From: Hoeflea sp. YIM 152468
GTDB lineage: Bacteria > Pseudomonadota > Alphaproteobacteria > Rhizobiales > Rhizobiaceae
Assembly (NCBI RefSeq): GCF_029210485.1
Contig: NZ_JARGET010000003.1
Span: forward strand, 248,001-312,000
Direction of reading: 5' to 3'
DNA: 64,000 nucleotides
The first letter of the stretch is position 1; each line of letters begins with the position of its first letter. The translations under genes were made by a program, and so were the position numbers. Positions 25,102 through 34,113 of the stretch are shown here, one piece after another. The notes under the pieces were generated by a model. That model was not told the DNA's origin. It searched no databases and saw only the letters and a list, made by a program, of their open reading frames with translations.

Positions 25102-25118
25102 AACATGCTAGCATGACT
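25102..25118. promoter_or_regulatory. Palindromic operator, binding protein-ATPase divergent promoter (site C)
   Basis: The core CATGCTAGCATG (25104-25115) is a perfect 12 bp palindrome within CTAACATGCTAGCATGACTAG. It lies between the leftward binding-protein gene and the rightward ATPase gene, directly beside a minus-strand TTGACA (25095-25090). It matches sites A and B and is the best copy of the presumed GntR operator. Confidence 0.65.
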
Positions 25119-25188
25119 AGGCGATAGACAGCGCCATGAACGTGGGTTACCAATTGTTGGAAGCAGATCAACAAACCACGGGGGCGGC

Positions 25189-26253
25189 ATGGCAGACGTT
25201 AGGATCGAGAAACTCTACAAGGCCTACGGGTCAGTGGAAGTCATCCATGGCGTCGATGTAGACATCCCCGATGGCAGGTTTGTCGTGCTGGTCGGACCCT
25301 CCGGATGCGGCAAGTCAACCCTGCTCAGAATGATTGCAGGGCTTGAGGGCATTTCGGCAGGCTCGATCAGCATTGGCGGCCATGTGGTCAACAACCTACC
25401 GCCGGCCGAGCGCAACATCGCCATGGTGTTTCAGAATTACGCGCTGTACCCGCACAAAACCGTTGCGGCCAACATGGGATTTGCGCTCAAAATGCAGCGT
25501 ATGCCAAAGGCAGAAATCGACGCACGCGTTGACACTGCAGCCGAAATTCTTGGGCTCAAACCCTATCTCGACCGCTATCCGCGCGAGCTCTCCGGCGGCC
25601 AGCGTCAGCGCGTGGCCATGGGACGGGCGATCGTGCGGGAACCGAAAGTATTCCTGTTTGACGAGCCGCTGTCCAATCTTGACGCCAAACTCAGGGTGCA
25701 GATGCGCGCCGAAATTCGCGAATTGCACCAGCGGCTGTCGACCACCACGGTCTATGTGACCCACGACCAGATTGAAGCCATGACCATGGCAGATCAGATC
25801 GTGGTGATGCGGGACGGCCATATCTCGCAACAAGGCGCGCCGCTGGATCTTTATGACCAGCCAGCCAACGTGTTCGTCGCCGGCTTCATCGGCTCGCCGT
25901 CGATGAATCTGATCGAAGGCGTTGTCTCCCGCGACGGCGGATCGCTGAGGCTGGACGCGCAGGGCGTATCACTGGCCGCACCGGATCGCGCCGGGATGGA
26001 AGAGGGCCGCAAGGTTGTCTTCGGCATCAGGCCAGAGCATCTCGAACTCGATGAAACCGGCTTTGAGGCAAAGGTCGCGGTGGTCGAGCCCACCGGATCG
26101 GAAACCCATCTGGTGCTCCGGGCTGCAGGCCGGGACATCATCGCCGTGTTCCGAGAGCGCCACGCCTTCCGGCCGGGCGATACGATCCGGTTGAAACCAC
26201 GCCCGGAGATGGTGCACATGTTTGACGCAGAAAGCGGACTACGGCTGGATTGA
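25189..26253 (+). CDS. Carbohydrate ABC transporter ATP-binding protein (MsmK/UgpC type)
   Basis: A 354-residue ATPase. Walker A is VGPSGCGKSTLLRMIAGLEG, the Q-loop lies in MVFQNYALYPHKTV, the signature motif is LSGGQRQRVAMGRAI, Walker B is VFLFDEPLSNLDAKLR, and the H-loop is VYVTHDQIEAM. The C-terminal TOBE/regulatory domain (about residues 240-354) is present and ends PRPEMVHMFDAESGLRLD. It energises the two permeases encoded on the opposite strand. It is first in a rightward unit with the mutarotase and PfkB kinase. Confidence 0.94.
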   Translation: MADVRIEKLYKAYGSVEVIHGVDVDIPDGRFVVLVGPSGCGKSTLLRMIAGLEGISAGSISIGGHVVNNLPPAERNIAMVFQNYALYPHKTVAANMGFALKMQRMPKAEIDARVDTAAEILGLKPYLDRYPRELSGGQRQRVAMGRAIVREPKVFLFDEPLSNLDAKLRVQMRAEIRELHQRLSTTTVYVTHDQIEAMTMADQIVVMRDGHISQQGAPLDLYDQPANVFVAGFIGSPSMNLIEGVVSRDGGSLRLDAQGVSLAAPDRAGMEEGRKVVFGIRPEHLELDETGFEAKVAVVEPTGSETHLVLRAAGRDIIAVFRERHAFRPGDTIRLKPRPEMVHMFDAESGLRLD

Positions 26254-26316
26254 CCCAACCGGCGCAGCAAACCGGCAAAGCCGGCGCCCGGGAAGAAAAG
26301 CACGAAGGAGGATTGC

Positions 26317-26769
26317 ATGCTCAAGGGACTGGACCCGCGATTGAACGCCGAGGTGCTCTACGCGCTTCGCGCCATGGGCCATGGCGATACGCTGATTGTC
26401 GCCGACACCAATTTTCCGTCCGATTCCATCGCCCGGCAGACTGTCGTCGGCGATCTTCTGCGGATGGACAATCTGACGGCGGCGGAAGCCGTCGAGGCCA
26501 TCCTTTCGGTGCTGCCGCTCGACACTTTTGTCGATGACTTTGCAGGCCGCATGGAGATCGTCGGCAATCCCGGGGAAATTCCCCCGGTGCAAGCGGAAGT
26601 CCAGACCGCGATCGATGCGGCCGAAGGTCAGCCGCGCCCGATGGTCAGCATTGAACGCTTCGCCTTTTACGATCTGGCCAAACAGGCCTATGCAGTGATC
26701 CAGACAGGAGAACGACGGTTCTATGGCTGTTTCATGTTGCGCAAGGGCGTCATCCCGCCGGAAGGGTAG
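26317..26769 (+). CDS. RbsD/FucU family sugar mutarotase
   Basis: A 150-residue protein of the RbsD/FucU fold, which interconverts anomers of free sugars. The active-site region reads RAMGHGDTLIVADTNFPSDS, with the conserved His-Gly-Asp and a second Asp; the usual Asp-Ala-His/Asn after it is Asp-Thr-Asn. The C-terminal AFYDLAKQAYAVIQTGERRF contains the Tyr and the final conserved Y-G-C. The FucU branch is favoured over RbsD by length and by the presence of an aldose dehydrogenase and lactonase in the island. A strong AAGGAGG precedes the ATG, and the kinase gene follows after 10 bp. Confidence 0.88.
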   Translation: MLKGLDPRLNAEVLYALRAMGHGDTLIVADTNFPSDSIARQTVVGDLLRMDNLTAAEAVEAILSVLPLDTFVDDFAGRMEIVGNPGEIPPVQAEVQTAIDAAEGQPRPMVSIERFAFYDLAKQAYAVIQTGERRFYGCFMLRKGVIPPEG

Positions 26770-26779
26770 AGGCAGCACC

Positions 26780-27700
26780 ATGACAAATGTGGTCATTCTC
26801 GGCGTTTTCGTTGCCGACACAGCCTACCGTGCCGCCCGTGCCCCACAGATGGGCGAAACCATCATGGGCGAGAGTTTCAAGCTGGGGCCCGGCGGCAAGG
26901 GATCCAACCAGGCCGTGGCTTCGGCCAGAGCCGGGGCCGAAACCCACTTCATAACCCGGCTTGGGCGCGACACCTTTGCCGAAATGGCGCTCAAGACCTG
27001 GGCGGATGCGGGCGTCACGCCTGCGGTCACCCAGCATGATGACGGCTACACCGGTGCTGCCTACATCTTTATCGAGGCGGCAACCGGCAACAATGCGATT
27101 ATTGTCTGTCCCGGCGTGGCCGGCTCGATTTCCCCGACCGACATTGTTGCGCACAGCGATCTGATCGGACAGGCCACGGTATTCGTCACCCAGCTCGAAC
27201 AGCCGATGGATGCGGCAATGCAGGCCCTGCAAATCGCCCGGACCGGCGGTGCAATAACCATTCTCAATCCGGCGCCCGCGGCCACCCTGCCCGACGGCAT
27301 GCTGGCGCTGTGCGATTACCTGACCCCCAACGAAACCGAAGCCGAAGCCCTGACCGGCATCGCTGTGACCAGCCTCGAAGACGCCACCGTGGCGGCATCG
27401 GCGTTGACCCGAATGGGGGCCCGGGCGGTGGTCGTCACACTGGGCGAAAAGGGTGCGCTTTACCATGCCAATGGAAAGAGCGTTCACGTGCCGGCTTTCA
27501 ATGCCGGCCCGGTGGTCGAAACCACCGGCGCCGGCGATGCCTTCAACGGCGGCTTCGCGGCGGCGCTGGCCTCCGGCATGGATCCGGCCGGCGCCGTCAG
27601 GTTCGGCTGTGCCACTGCCTCGATTTCGGTCACCCGGCCAGGCACGGCCCCCTCGATGCCGTCGCTCACCGAGATAACCGAGCTTCTGGCGCGCCAGTGA
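26780..27700 (+). CDS. PfkB-family carbohydrate kinase (ribokinase-like)
   Basis: A 306-residue ribokinase-family enzyme. The substrate-binding start is GESFKLGPGGKGSNQAVASA, the mid region contains LNPAPAATLPDG and LTPNETEAEALTG, and the C-terminal ATP-site and catalytic base are ETTGAGDAFNGGFAAALASG. The family phosphorylates ribose and related sugars at a primary hydroxyl. The start at 26780 begins the conserved core; an upstream in-frame start overlaps the mutarotase gene. It is the second sugar kinase of the island, so the imported substrate may be split into two branches or the enzymes act on successive intermediates. Confidence 0.92.
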   Translation: MTNVVILGVFVADTAYRAARAPQMGETIMGESFKLGPGGKGSNQAVASARAGAETHFITRLGRDTFAEMALKTWADAGVTPAVTQHDDGYTGAAYIFIEAATGNNAIIVCPGVAGSISPTDIVAHSDLIGQATVFVTQLEQPMDAAMQALQIARTGGAITILNPAPAATLPDGMLALCDYLTPNETEAEALTGIAVTSLEDATVAASALTRMGARAVVVTLGEKGALYHANGKSVHVPAFNAGPVVETTGAGDAFNGGFAAALASGMDPAGAVRFGCATASISVTRPGTAPSMPSLTEITELLARQ

Positions 27701-28021
27701 TGGCCGGCCCATGGCGTCACGACCCTTGGTAAGGTGACGCCGACAGGGCACCTCATCCAGCATGCCTTGTCATGACGTCGGACCGCTGATCCGGGATACA
27801 GCCCGGCACTTGATCGCATGGCTCGGCCAGCAGTGGCAATTCACCGGTCTCGACACAGGAACGCTGCCTGAAACACGGTCAAATGCCCAAACGATGACTT
27901 GGTTTGACGACACATGAGACCAGGCGGTCTGACCCCGATGGAAACGGGCGGACATAATATGCTAGCTTTGATTCATGATCCGGGAACCAGCATCATGGCT
28001 GGCCAGCGAGGCCGACAGACG
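27701..28021. other. 321 bp intergenic region between the sugar island and cox genes
   Basis: No independent gene is apparent. A perfect 8 bp hairpin near 27713 may terminate the sugar operon. In-frame upstream ATG codons of the MHYT-LytTR gene lie at 27914, 27938, 27959 and 27995, so part of this stretch could be coding if a longer start is used. ATATGCTAGC at 27957-27966 resembles half of the GntR operator but lacks the right arm. Confidence 0.45.
27713..27741. terminator. Hairpin after the PfkB kinase gene
   Basis: A perfect 8 bp inverted repeat GGCGTCAC with GTGACGCC around a 13-base loop starts 13 bp after the kinase stop. No T tract follows. Its position at the end of the sugar operon suggests a weak or factor-assisted terminator. 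Confidence 0.4.
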
Positions 28022-29218
28022 ATGATTATGCACCACAATCTCTATCTGATTGCGCTGTCGATCATCGTTGCCATTCAAGCCAGTTATGTCGGTTTAAACC
28101 TCGCCCTGCGGATCCCCGGCGCCTTCGCGCTCAATCGCCGGGCTTTGATCGCGGCTTCGGCAATCACCCTGTCTGTCGGTATATGGAGCATGCATTTCAT
28201 CGGTATGCTGTCGATGGATATGGCTGCGGACGTCGACTATCTGGTGCTGCCGACATTGCTGTCCTTGCTGCTTTGCGTGCTGGTGACCGGCATTGCCGTC
28301 TATCTCGCAAGCCTGCGATCCCGGCACCTGCTGATATTCGCGGCGGGTGTGATGGGGCTGGGGATAGCCACGATGCACTATGTCGGCATGATCGCGCTGA
28401 ATTCCAGTGCCCGCATGACCTATGATCCGGTCTATGTCGTTGGCAGCTTTGCAATCGCGGTGACAGCCTCGGGTCTGGCGCTGTGGTTGGCATTTTCGGC
28501 TGAACGGCGGCCGCCGCTTTTCCTTTGCGCCACCTTTCTCGGCTGCGCCGTGTCCGGAATGCACTACTCAGCGATGGAAGGCACCAGTTTCGATTTTTCT
28601 TTTGCGGCGCAGGGCGCGCCGACCTCGTTCATGTCGAGCGATACCCTTGCGGTGATTGTCAGTGTCGTGGCCTTTGCGATTTCCGGAATCTTCATGCTGA
28701 CACTGGTGCCGAAGCGAATGGCGAACACCAGGAACCATGCCGGCCTGAAGGCGGGAGAAGACAATACAGATGATTTCAATGACGCCGTGCTTGATCACAC
28801 CAAGGGCCTGGCAAGGCCGGTCGATGCCACAGCCAGCGCCACGGCGGATATGGTTTCGGACAATCTGCTGCCGATCGAGAAGAACGGAAACCGGTTTCAC
28901 ATCGCTGCCAGCGAAGTGATCTCGGTGCATGCCAACGCCCATTACACCTATGTCTTCAACGGGCGCGACGACCTTTTCTGCACTCTCTCGATCAGTGACA
29001 TTTTCGAGCGCCTGCCAAAGCCCGAATTCTACCGGACCCATCGCAGCTATATCGTCAATCTCGCCCATGTGGACCGGGTGAAGAAATCCGGTGATGCCGC
29101 GATTGCGGAGTTGAACTCGCCGGTGCGGCGGACGGTGCCGATCAGCCGTGCCCGCGTGGCCGATCTTCGACAGCAACTGGCCGCGTATCAGACCCGCGCA
29201 CATACCGGCGTGCTCTGA
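28022..29218 (+). CDS. MHYT-LytTR membrane-bound transcriptional regulator, CoxC/CoxH-like
   Basis: A roughly 398-residue protein. The N-terminal two thirds form the MHYT sensor with seven hydrophobic helices and three His-Met motifs: WSMHFIGMLSMD, ATMHYVGMIAL and SGMHYSAMEG, thought to bind a metal such as copper and possibly sense O2, CO or NO. The C-terminal 100 residues are a LytTR DNA-binding domain (FHIAASEVISVHANAHYTYV and FYRTHRSYIVNLAHVDRVKK). The same architecture occurs as CoxC and CoxH in Oligotropha. It directly precedes coxM and repeats typical of LytTR sites lie in between. The start at 28022 is chosen for its GAGG; 27914 to 27995 are alternatives. Confidence 0.85.
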   Translation: MIMHHNLYLIALSIIVAIQASYVGLNLALRIPGAFALNRRALIAASAITLSVGIWSMHFIGMLSMDMAADVDYLVLPTLLSLLLCVLVTGIAVYLASLRSRHLLIFAAGVMGLGIATMHYVGMIALNSSARMTYDPVYVVGSFAIAVTASGLALWLAFSAERRPPLFLCATFLGCAVSGMHYSAMEGTSFDFSFAAQGAPTSFMSSDTLAVIVSVVAFAISGIFMLTLVPKRMANTRNHAGLKAGEDNTDDFNDAVLDHTKGLARPVDATASATADMVSDNLLPIEKNGNRFHIAASEVISVHANAHYTYVFNGRDDLFCTLSISDIFERLPKPEFYRTHRSYIVNLAHVDRVKKSGDAAIAELNSPVRRTVPISRARVADLRQQLAAYQTRAHTGVL

Positions 29219-29243
29219 ATTTAGGTCACCATTGTTGACGCAG

Positions 29244-29290
29244 TTCGTGCAGATATACCGTATTTCATGCAAATAAGCGGCGTTCATGCA
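29244..29290 (+). repeat. Three direct repeats TTC(A/G)TGCA upstream of coxM
   Basis: TTCGTGCA at 29244-29251, TTCATGCA at 29264-29271 and TTCATGCA at 29283-29290 are spaced 20 and 19 bp start to start, on one face of the helix. The first two extend to TTC(G/A)TGCA(G/A)ATA. LytTR proteins bind tandem repeats with about this period, and the gene just upstream encodes one. They end 125 bp before the coxM start. Confidence 0.6.
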
Positions 29291-29414
29291 ACCATGGCTG
29301 GTTTGCAGCACTGCAATGTCCTCTTGTGTGAGCAATTGGCCGCCCGTCGGGAAATCAGTTCTCCAGCTCATTGAATGACAGGGTTTGAATTGCCAAGCTT
29401 TGGGAGGAGCTAGA

Positions 29415-30281
29415 ATGATACCAGGCACATTCGATTACCATCGTCCTGCGACCATTGAAGATGCGGTGGCCCTGCTATCCAGACTGGGCGAGGACGCCAA
29501 CATCCTCGCGGGCGGTCACAGTCTGATCCCCCTGATGAAGACTCGGCTGGCTTCGCCGGACCATCTTGTGGATCTTTCCGGTATCGGCAACCTCAAGGGC
29601 ATCAAGGTCGAGGGCGACACCCTCATCATTGGCGCCATGACCACGCAATTCGAGTTGATCGCATCGGAGGCGCTTGAGCGGCATGTTCCGATCATTGCCG
29701 AGACGTCGCGGCTGATCGCCGACCCGCAAATCCGCTACAAGGGGACATTCGGCGGCAATCTCGCCAATGGCGATCCCGGCAACGACATGCCGGCTCTGAT
29801 GTTGTGCCTGGGAGCGACCTATTCTGTGACCGGCCCGGAAGGCAGCCGTCAAATCGCGGCGCGCGACTTCTACCAGGGCGCCTATTTCACCTCACTTGAG
29901 CATGGCGAGATCCTGACCTCGGTCAGCATCCCGATTCCGGCCGCAGGGCACGGCTATGCCTATGAAAAGCTCAAGCGCAAGGTGGGCGACTACGCCACGG
30001 CAGCGGCTGCCGTTGTCATCACCATGGCCGACGGCAAGTGCACCAGCGCCTCCATCGGCCTGACCAACGTCTCCGATACCCCGCTTCTCGCTTCCGGCGC
30101 CGCCGCCGCACTGGTGGGCACCAGCCTCGACAGGACATCGGTCGACGCCGCCGTGCTCGCCGCTGAAGTGATCACAAGCCCGGCGTCCGACATGCGCGGA
30201 CCTGCCGCGTATCGCACGAAAATGGCAGGCGTCATGGTGCGGCGCGCGCTTGAGCGGGCTCAGTCCCGCGCCAAAGGTTGA
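29415..30281 (+). CDS. coxM: CO dehydrogenase medium subunit, FAD-binding
   Basis: A 288-residue flavoprotein subunit. FAD-binding motifs are NILAGGHSLIPLMKTRLASP near residue 33 and YKGTFGGNLANGDPGNDMPA near residue 110; the C-terminal CO_deh_flav_C domain ends in MVRRALERA. Electrons from CO oxidation travel CoxL to CoxS to this FAD and then to quinone. The ATG at 29415 has GGAGGAG about 7 bases upstream. Length and motif spacing match CoxM of Oligotropha. It is first of the structural genes, 13 bp ahead of coxS. Confidence 0.95.
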   Translation: MIPGTFDYHRPATIEDAVALLSRLGEDANILAGGHSLIPLMKTRLASPDHLVDLSGIGNLKGIKVEGDTLIIGAMTTQFELIASEALERHVPIIAETSRLIADPQIRYKGTFGGNLANGDPGNDMPALMLCLGATYSVTGPEGSRQIAARDFYQGAYFTSLEHGEILTSVSIPIPAAGHGYAYEKLKRKVGDYATAAAAVVITMADGKCTSASIGLTNVSDTPLLASGAAAALVGTSLDRTSVDAAVLAAEVITSPASDMRGPAAYRTKMAGVMVRRALERAQSRAKG

Positions 30282-30293
30282 GGGGGAATTCCA

Positions 30294-30794
30294 ATGACAA
30301 AATCGCATATCGAACTGACGATCAACGGCAAGAAGGTGGAAGCGCTGGTTGAACCGCGCACCTTGCTGATCCACTTCCTGCGGGAGCAGCAGAACCTGAC
30401 CGGCGCCCATATCGGCTGCGATACCGGCCATTGCGGCGCCTGCACCGTCGATATGGACGACATGTCGGTCAAGAGCTGCATGACATTCGCAGTGCAAGCC
30501 CATGGCACCGAGATCACCACCATCGAAGGGGTCGCCCATGCGGATGGCACGCTGAGCGCGCTGCAGGAAGGGTTTCGCATGATGCATGGCCTGCAGTGTG
30601 GCTTCTGCACGCCCGGCATGATCCTGCGGGCGCACCGTCTGCTGCAGGAAAATCCGACGCCGACCGAGGATGAAATCCGGCATGGCATCTCCGGCAATCT
30701 TTGCCGTTGCACGGGCTACGTCAACATCGTCAAGTCCATCCAGTATGCCGCCGCGAAAATCAACGGGACCCCGTTCCAGGAGGCCGCAGAATGA
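30294..30794 (+). CDS. coxS: CO dehydrogenase small subunit, two [2Fe-2S] clusters
   Basis: A 166-residue iron-sulfur subunit. The plant-type ferredoxin site is [20 protein letters not shown] with its fourth Cys a few residues on, and the helical second site is [20 protein letters not shown] with [15 protein letters not shown]. It relays electrons from the Mo-Cu centre to FAD. The stop overlaps the coxL start (ATGA), consistent with stoichiometric translation. Length matches CoxS of Oligotropha. Confidence 0.96.
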   Translation: MTKSHIELTINGKKVEALVEPRTLLIHFLREQQNLTGAHIGCDTGHCGACTVDMDDMSVKSCMTFAVQAHGTEITTIEGVAHADGTLSALQEGFRMMHGLQCGFCTPGMILRAHRLLQENPTPTEDEIRHGISGNLCRCTGYVNIVKSIQYAAAKINGTPFQEAAE

Positions 30795-33220
30795 ACGACC
30801 AGACCAAGATTGATCAGGACCGCGCCGAGCGCACCGAAAAACTCCAGGGCATGGGCTGCAAGCGCAAGCGGGTCGAAGATGTCCGCTTCACGCAAGGCAA
30901 GGGCAGCTATGTCGATGACCTGAAACTGCCCGGCATGCTGTTTGGCGATTTTGTCCGCTCGCCCCATGCGCATGCGCGAATCAAGAGCATCGACACCAGC
31001 CGTGCGAAAGCTCTGCCGGGCGTTGTTGCGGTGCTGACCGCCGCCGATCTCAAGCCGCTGGGTCTGCATTACATGCCGACATTGGCCGGTGACGTGCAGG
31101 CGGTTCTGGCTGAAGAGAAAGTGCTGTTCCAGAACCAGGAAGTGGCCTTCGTCATTGCCGAAGACCGCTATATTGCGTCGGACGCCACGGAACTCGTCGA
31201 TGTCGAATACGAAGCGCTGCCGTGCATCGTCGATCCGTTCAAGTCGATGCTGCCCGACGCGCCGATCCTGCGCGAGGACATTCAGGATAAGATGGAGGGC
31301 GCCCACGGCCCGCGCAAACATCCCAACCACATTTTCGAATGGAAGATCGGCGACAAGGAGGCCACAGACGCGGTCTTCGCCAATGCCGATGTCACGATCA
31401 AGGAAATGCTGGTCGATCACCGCACCCATCCCTCGCCGCTGGAAACCTGCCAGTCGGTGGCCTCCTTCGACAAGGTCAAGGGCGAGCTGACACTTTGGGG
31501 CACCTTTCAGGCGCCGCACGTCATTCGCACCGTTGTTTCGCTGATTTCAGGCCTGCCGGAGCACAAGATCCACGTCATCGCGCCCGATATCGGCGGCGGC
31601 TTCGGCAACAAGGTCGGTGCTTACGCCGGCTATGTCTGCTCGGTTGTCGGCTCCATCGTGCTGGGCGTGCCGGTCAAATGGGTCGAGGACCGGATGGAGA
31701 ACCTCTCGGCCACGTCGTTTGCCCGTGATTACCACATGACCACCGAACTTGCCGCCACGAAGGACGGCAGGATCCAGGCCATGCGCGTGCATGTGCTGGC
31801 CGACCATGGCGCCTTTGACGCCTGCGCCGATCCGTCGAAATGGCCCGCCGGGTTCATGAACATCTGCACCGGCTCCTACGACATCCCGACCGCGCATCTG
31901 GCGGTTGACGGTGTCTATACCAACAAGGCGTCGGGCGGTGTGGCCTATCGCTGCTCGTTCCGCGTCACCGAAGCCGCCTTCGCCATCGAGCGGGCGGTGG
32001 AACTGCTGGCGCAGAAGCTCGGCATGGATGCGGCGGAGTTGCGCATCAAGAACTTCATCAAACCCGAGCAGTTCCCCTACCAGTCGGCGCTGGGCTGGGA
32101 ATATGACAGCGGCGACTATCACACCGCCATGAAGAAGGCGATGGACACCATTGGCTACACCGAACTGCGCGAAGAGCAGGCGAAGAAACGCGAGGCCTTC
32201 AAGCGCGGCGAGACCCGCGAGCTGATGGGTATCGGCATCTCGTTCTTCACCGAGATCGTTGGTGCCGGGCCCGCCAAGAACTGCGACATTCTCGGCATCG
32301 CCATGTTCGATTCCGCCGAAATCCGCATCCATCCCACCGGTTCGGTGATTGCCCGCATGGGCACCAAGAGCCAGGGTCAGGGCCACGAAACCACCTACGC
32401 CCAGATCATCGCCACCGAAATCGGCATTCCTGCCGACGACATCATGGTCGAGGAAGGCAACACCGACACTGCGCCCTATGGTCTTGGCACCTACGGCTCA
32501 CGCTCCACACCTGTCGCCGGTGCGGCGACGGCGGTCGCGGCCCGCAAGATCAAGGCGAAGGCGCAGATGATCGCCGCCCACATGATGGAGGTACATGAGG
32601 GCGATCTGGAATGGGATGTCGACCGCTTCCGGGTCAAGGGATTGCCGGAGAAATTCAAGACCATGAAGGAGATCGCCTGGGCAGCCTACAATGCGCCTCC
32701 ACCGAACATGGAGCCGGGCCTTGAAGCGGTGAACTATTACGAGCCGCCGAACATGACCTATCCATTCGGCGCCTATTTCTGCGTCATGGACATCGATGTT
32801 GATACCGGTGTCGCCAAAACCCGGCGCTTCTACGCGCTCGATGATTGCGGCACGCGGATCAATCCGATGATCATCGAGGGCCAGGTTCACGGCGGTCTGA
32901 CCGAAGCCTTTGCCTGCGCCATGGGCCAGGAAATCCGCTACGACGAGCAGGGCAATGTCATGGGCGCGTCGTTCATGGATTTCTTCCTGCCCACCGCCGT
33001 GGAGACGCCTCACTGGGAAACCGACCACACTGTCACCCCGTCGCCGCACCATCCGATTGGCGCCAAGGGTGTGGGTGAAAGTCCGCATGTCGGCGGTGTG
33101 CCATGTTTCTCCAACGCCGTGAATGATGCCTATGCTTTCCTCGGCGCCGGTCATATCCAGATGCCGCATGATGCCTGGCGTCTCTGGACCGTCGGCGAGA
33201 AGCTGGGTCTGCACACATAG
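30791..33220 (+). CDS. coxL: Aerobic CO dehydrogenase large subunit, form I (Mo-Cu)
   Basis: An 809-residue catalytic subunit that oxidises CO to CO2 with water. The active-site loop is [10 protein letters not shown]: the TGC codon at 31952-31954 is residue 388, the copper-binding Cys388 of the Oligotropha enzyme, and AYRCSFR defines form I rather than the form II AYRGAGR. The catalytic Glu in AKGVGES is residue 763, again identical numbering. Molybdopterin cytosine dinucleotide loops such as [15 protein letters not shown] and [15 protein letters not shown] are present. The start at 30791 overlaps coxS and gives exactly the 809 residues of Oligotropha CoxL. Confidence 0.97.
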   Translation: MNDQTKIDQDRAERTEKLQGMGCKRKRVEDVRFTQGKGSYVDDLKLPGMLFGDFVRSPHAHARIKSIDTSRAKALPGVVAVLTAADLKPLGLHYMPTLAGDVQAVLAEEKVLFQNQEVAFVIAEDRYIASDATELVDVEYEALPCIVDPFKSMLPDAPILREDIQDKMEGAHGPRKHPNHIFEWKIGDKEATDAVFANADVTIKEMLVDHRTHPSPLETCQSVASFDKVKGELTLWGTFQAPHVIRTVVSLISGLPEHKIHVIAPDIGGGFGNKVGAYAGYVCSVVGSIVLGVPVKWVEDRMENLSATSFARDYHMTTELAATKDGRIQAMRVHVLADHGAFDACADPSKWPAGFMNICTGSYDIPTAHLAVDGVYTNKASGGVAYRCSFRVTEAAFAIERAVELLAQKLGMDAAELRIKNFIKPEQFPYQSALGWEYDSGDYHTAMKKAMDTIGYTELREEQAKKREAFKRGETRELMGIGISFFTEIVGAGPAKNCDILGIAMFDSAEIRIHPTGSVIARMGTKSQGQGHETTYAQIIATEIGIPADDIMVEEGNTDTAPYGLGTYGSRSTPVAGAATAVAARKIKAKAQMIAAHMMEVHEGDLEWDVDRFRVKGLPEKFKTMKEIAWAAYNAPPPNMEPGLEAVNYYEPPNMTYPFGAYFCVMDIDVDTGVAKTRRFYALDDCGTRINPMIIEGQVHGGLTEAFACAMGQEIRYDEQGNVMGASFMDFFLPTAVETPHWETDHTVTPSPHHPIGAKGVGESPHVGGVPCFSNAVNDAYAFLGAGHIQMPHDAWRLWTVGEKLGLHT

Positions 33221-33236
33221 GGTCAGGAAGCCGCCG

Positions 33237-34112
33237 GTGAAAATTCCTCAGGAAAAGGTCGCCATGCAATTGGCCGCGGTCGGGTATATCCCCGATCGCG
33301 ACCTGGCGACGGCGTTGTGGTTGATGGCAAGTCTCAAGCGGCCGTTGCTGCTCGAAGGCGAAGCCGGCGTCGGCAAGACCGAAGTGGCGCGGGCCCTGGC
33401 CCTTGCCCACGATACCAAACTGATCCGGCTGCAATGCTACGAGGGTCTCGACCAGAGCGCGGCCTTGTATGAATGGAACTATCAGCGTCAGTTGCTGGCC
33501 ATCAAGGCGCGCGAAGGCACCGATGCGTCTGCGGTCGAAGAGCATATCTTCAGTGAGGCCTATCTGCTGGAGCGACCGTTGTTGGCCGCGATCCGGCAGG
33601 AGAAGCCCCCGGTTCTGCTGATCGACGAGGTCGATCGGGCCGACGAGGAGTTTGAGGCGTTTCTGCTCGAACTGCTTTCGGATTTCCAGGTTTCAATTCC
33701 GGAACTGGGAACCATCACAGCGACCAGCATCCCCCGCGTCATCCTGACCTCGAACGGCACCCGCGAACTCAGTGACGCCCTGCGCCGGCGCTGCCTCTAT
33801 CATTATGTCGACTATCCCGATGTTGACCGCGAGGCCCGGATCATCCTGTCGCGCCTGCCCGGCATCGACACCGATCTGGCGTTGCAGATCGCCAATATGG
33901 TCAGCCTGATCCGCAAGGAAGACCTGCGCAAGACACCAGGCGTTGCCGAAACGCTCGACTGGGCGGCGACACTCGCCGGGCTGGAGATCCGCCATCTGCA
34001 CGATGAACCGGAGGCGGTGCATGAGACGCTGATGTGCCTGATCAAGACGGTCGAGGACACATCCCGCATGACCCGTGAGGTCAGCGACCGTCTGCTTGGC
34101 AAGGTGGCCTGA
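33237..34112 (+). CDS. coxD: CoxD, MoxR-type AAA+ ATPase for Mo-Cu cluster maturation
   Basis: A 291-residue AAA+ protein. Walker A is LLLEGEAGVGKTEVARALAL, Walker B is PPVLLIDEVDRADEEFEAFL, sensor 1 lies in RVILTSNGTRELSDALRRRC. In Oligotropha CoxD is needed to sulfurate and copper-load the CoxL active site. GTG 33237, preceded by GGAAG, is chosen; upstream in-frame ATGs lie inside coxL. It stops 1 bp before coxE, which encodes its VWA partner. Confidence 0.93.
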   Translation: MKIPQEKVAMQLAAVGYIPDRDLATALWLMASLKRPLLLEGEAGVGKTEVARALALAHDTKLIRLQCYEGLDQSAALYEWNYQRQLLAIKAREGTDASAVEEHIFSEAYLLERPLLAAIRQEKPPVLLIDEVDRADEEFEAFLLELLSDFQVSIPELGTITATSIPRVILTSNGTRELSDALRRRCLYHYVDYPDVDREARIILSRLPGIDTDLALQIANMVSLIRKEDLRKTPGVAETLDWAATLAGLEIRHLHDEPEAVHETLMCLIKTVEDTSRMTREVSDRLLGKVA

Positions 34113-34113
34113 G

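Noticed and set aside
27957-27966. Fourth GntR operator near the MHYT-LytTR gene
   Set aside because: Only TATGCTAGC matches; the right arm is absent and no flanking CTAA is present, so chance is likely.
29415-33220. Xanthine dehydrogenase or form II CODH-like operon
   Set aside because: The active-site loop is AYRCSFR with Cys388, gene order is MSL followed by DEFG, and the length is exactly that of form I CoxL.
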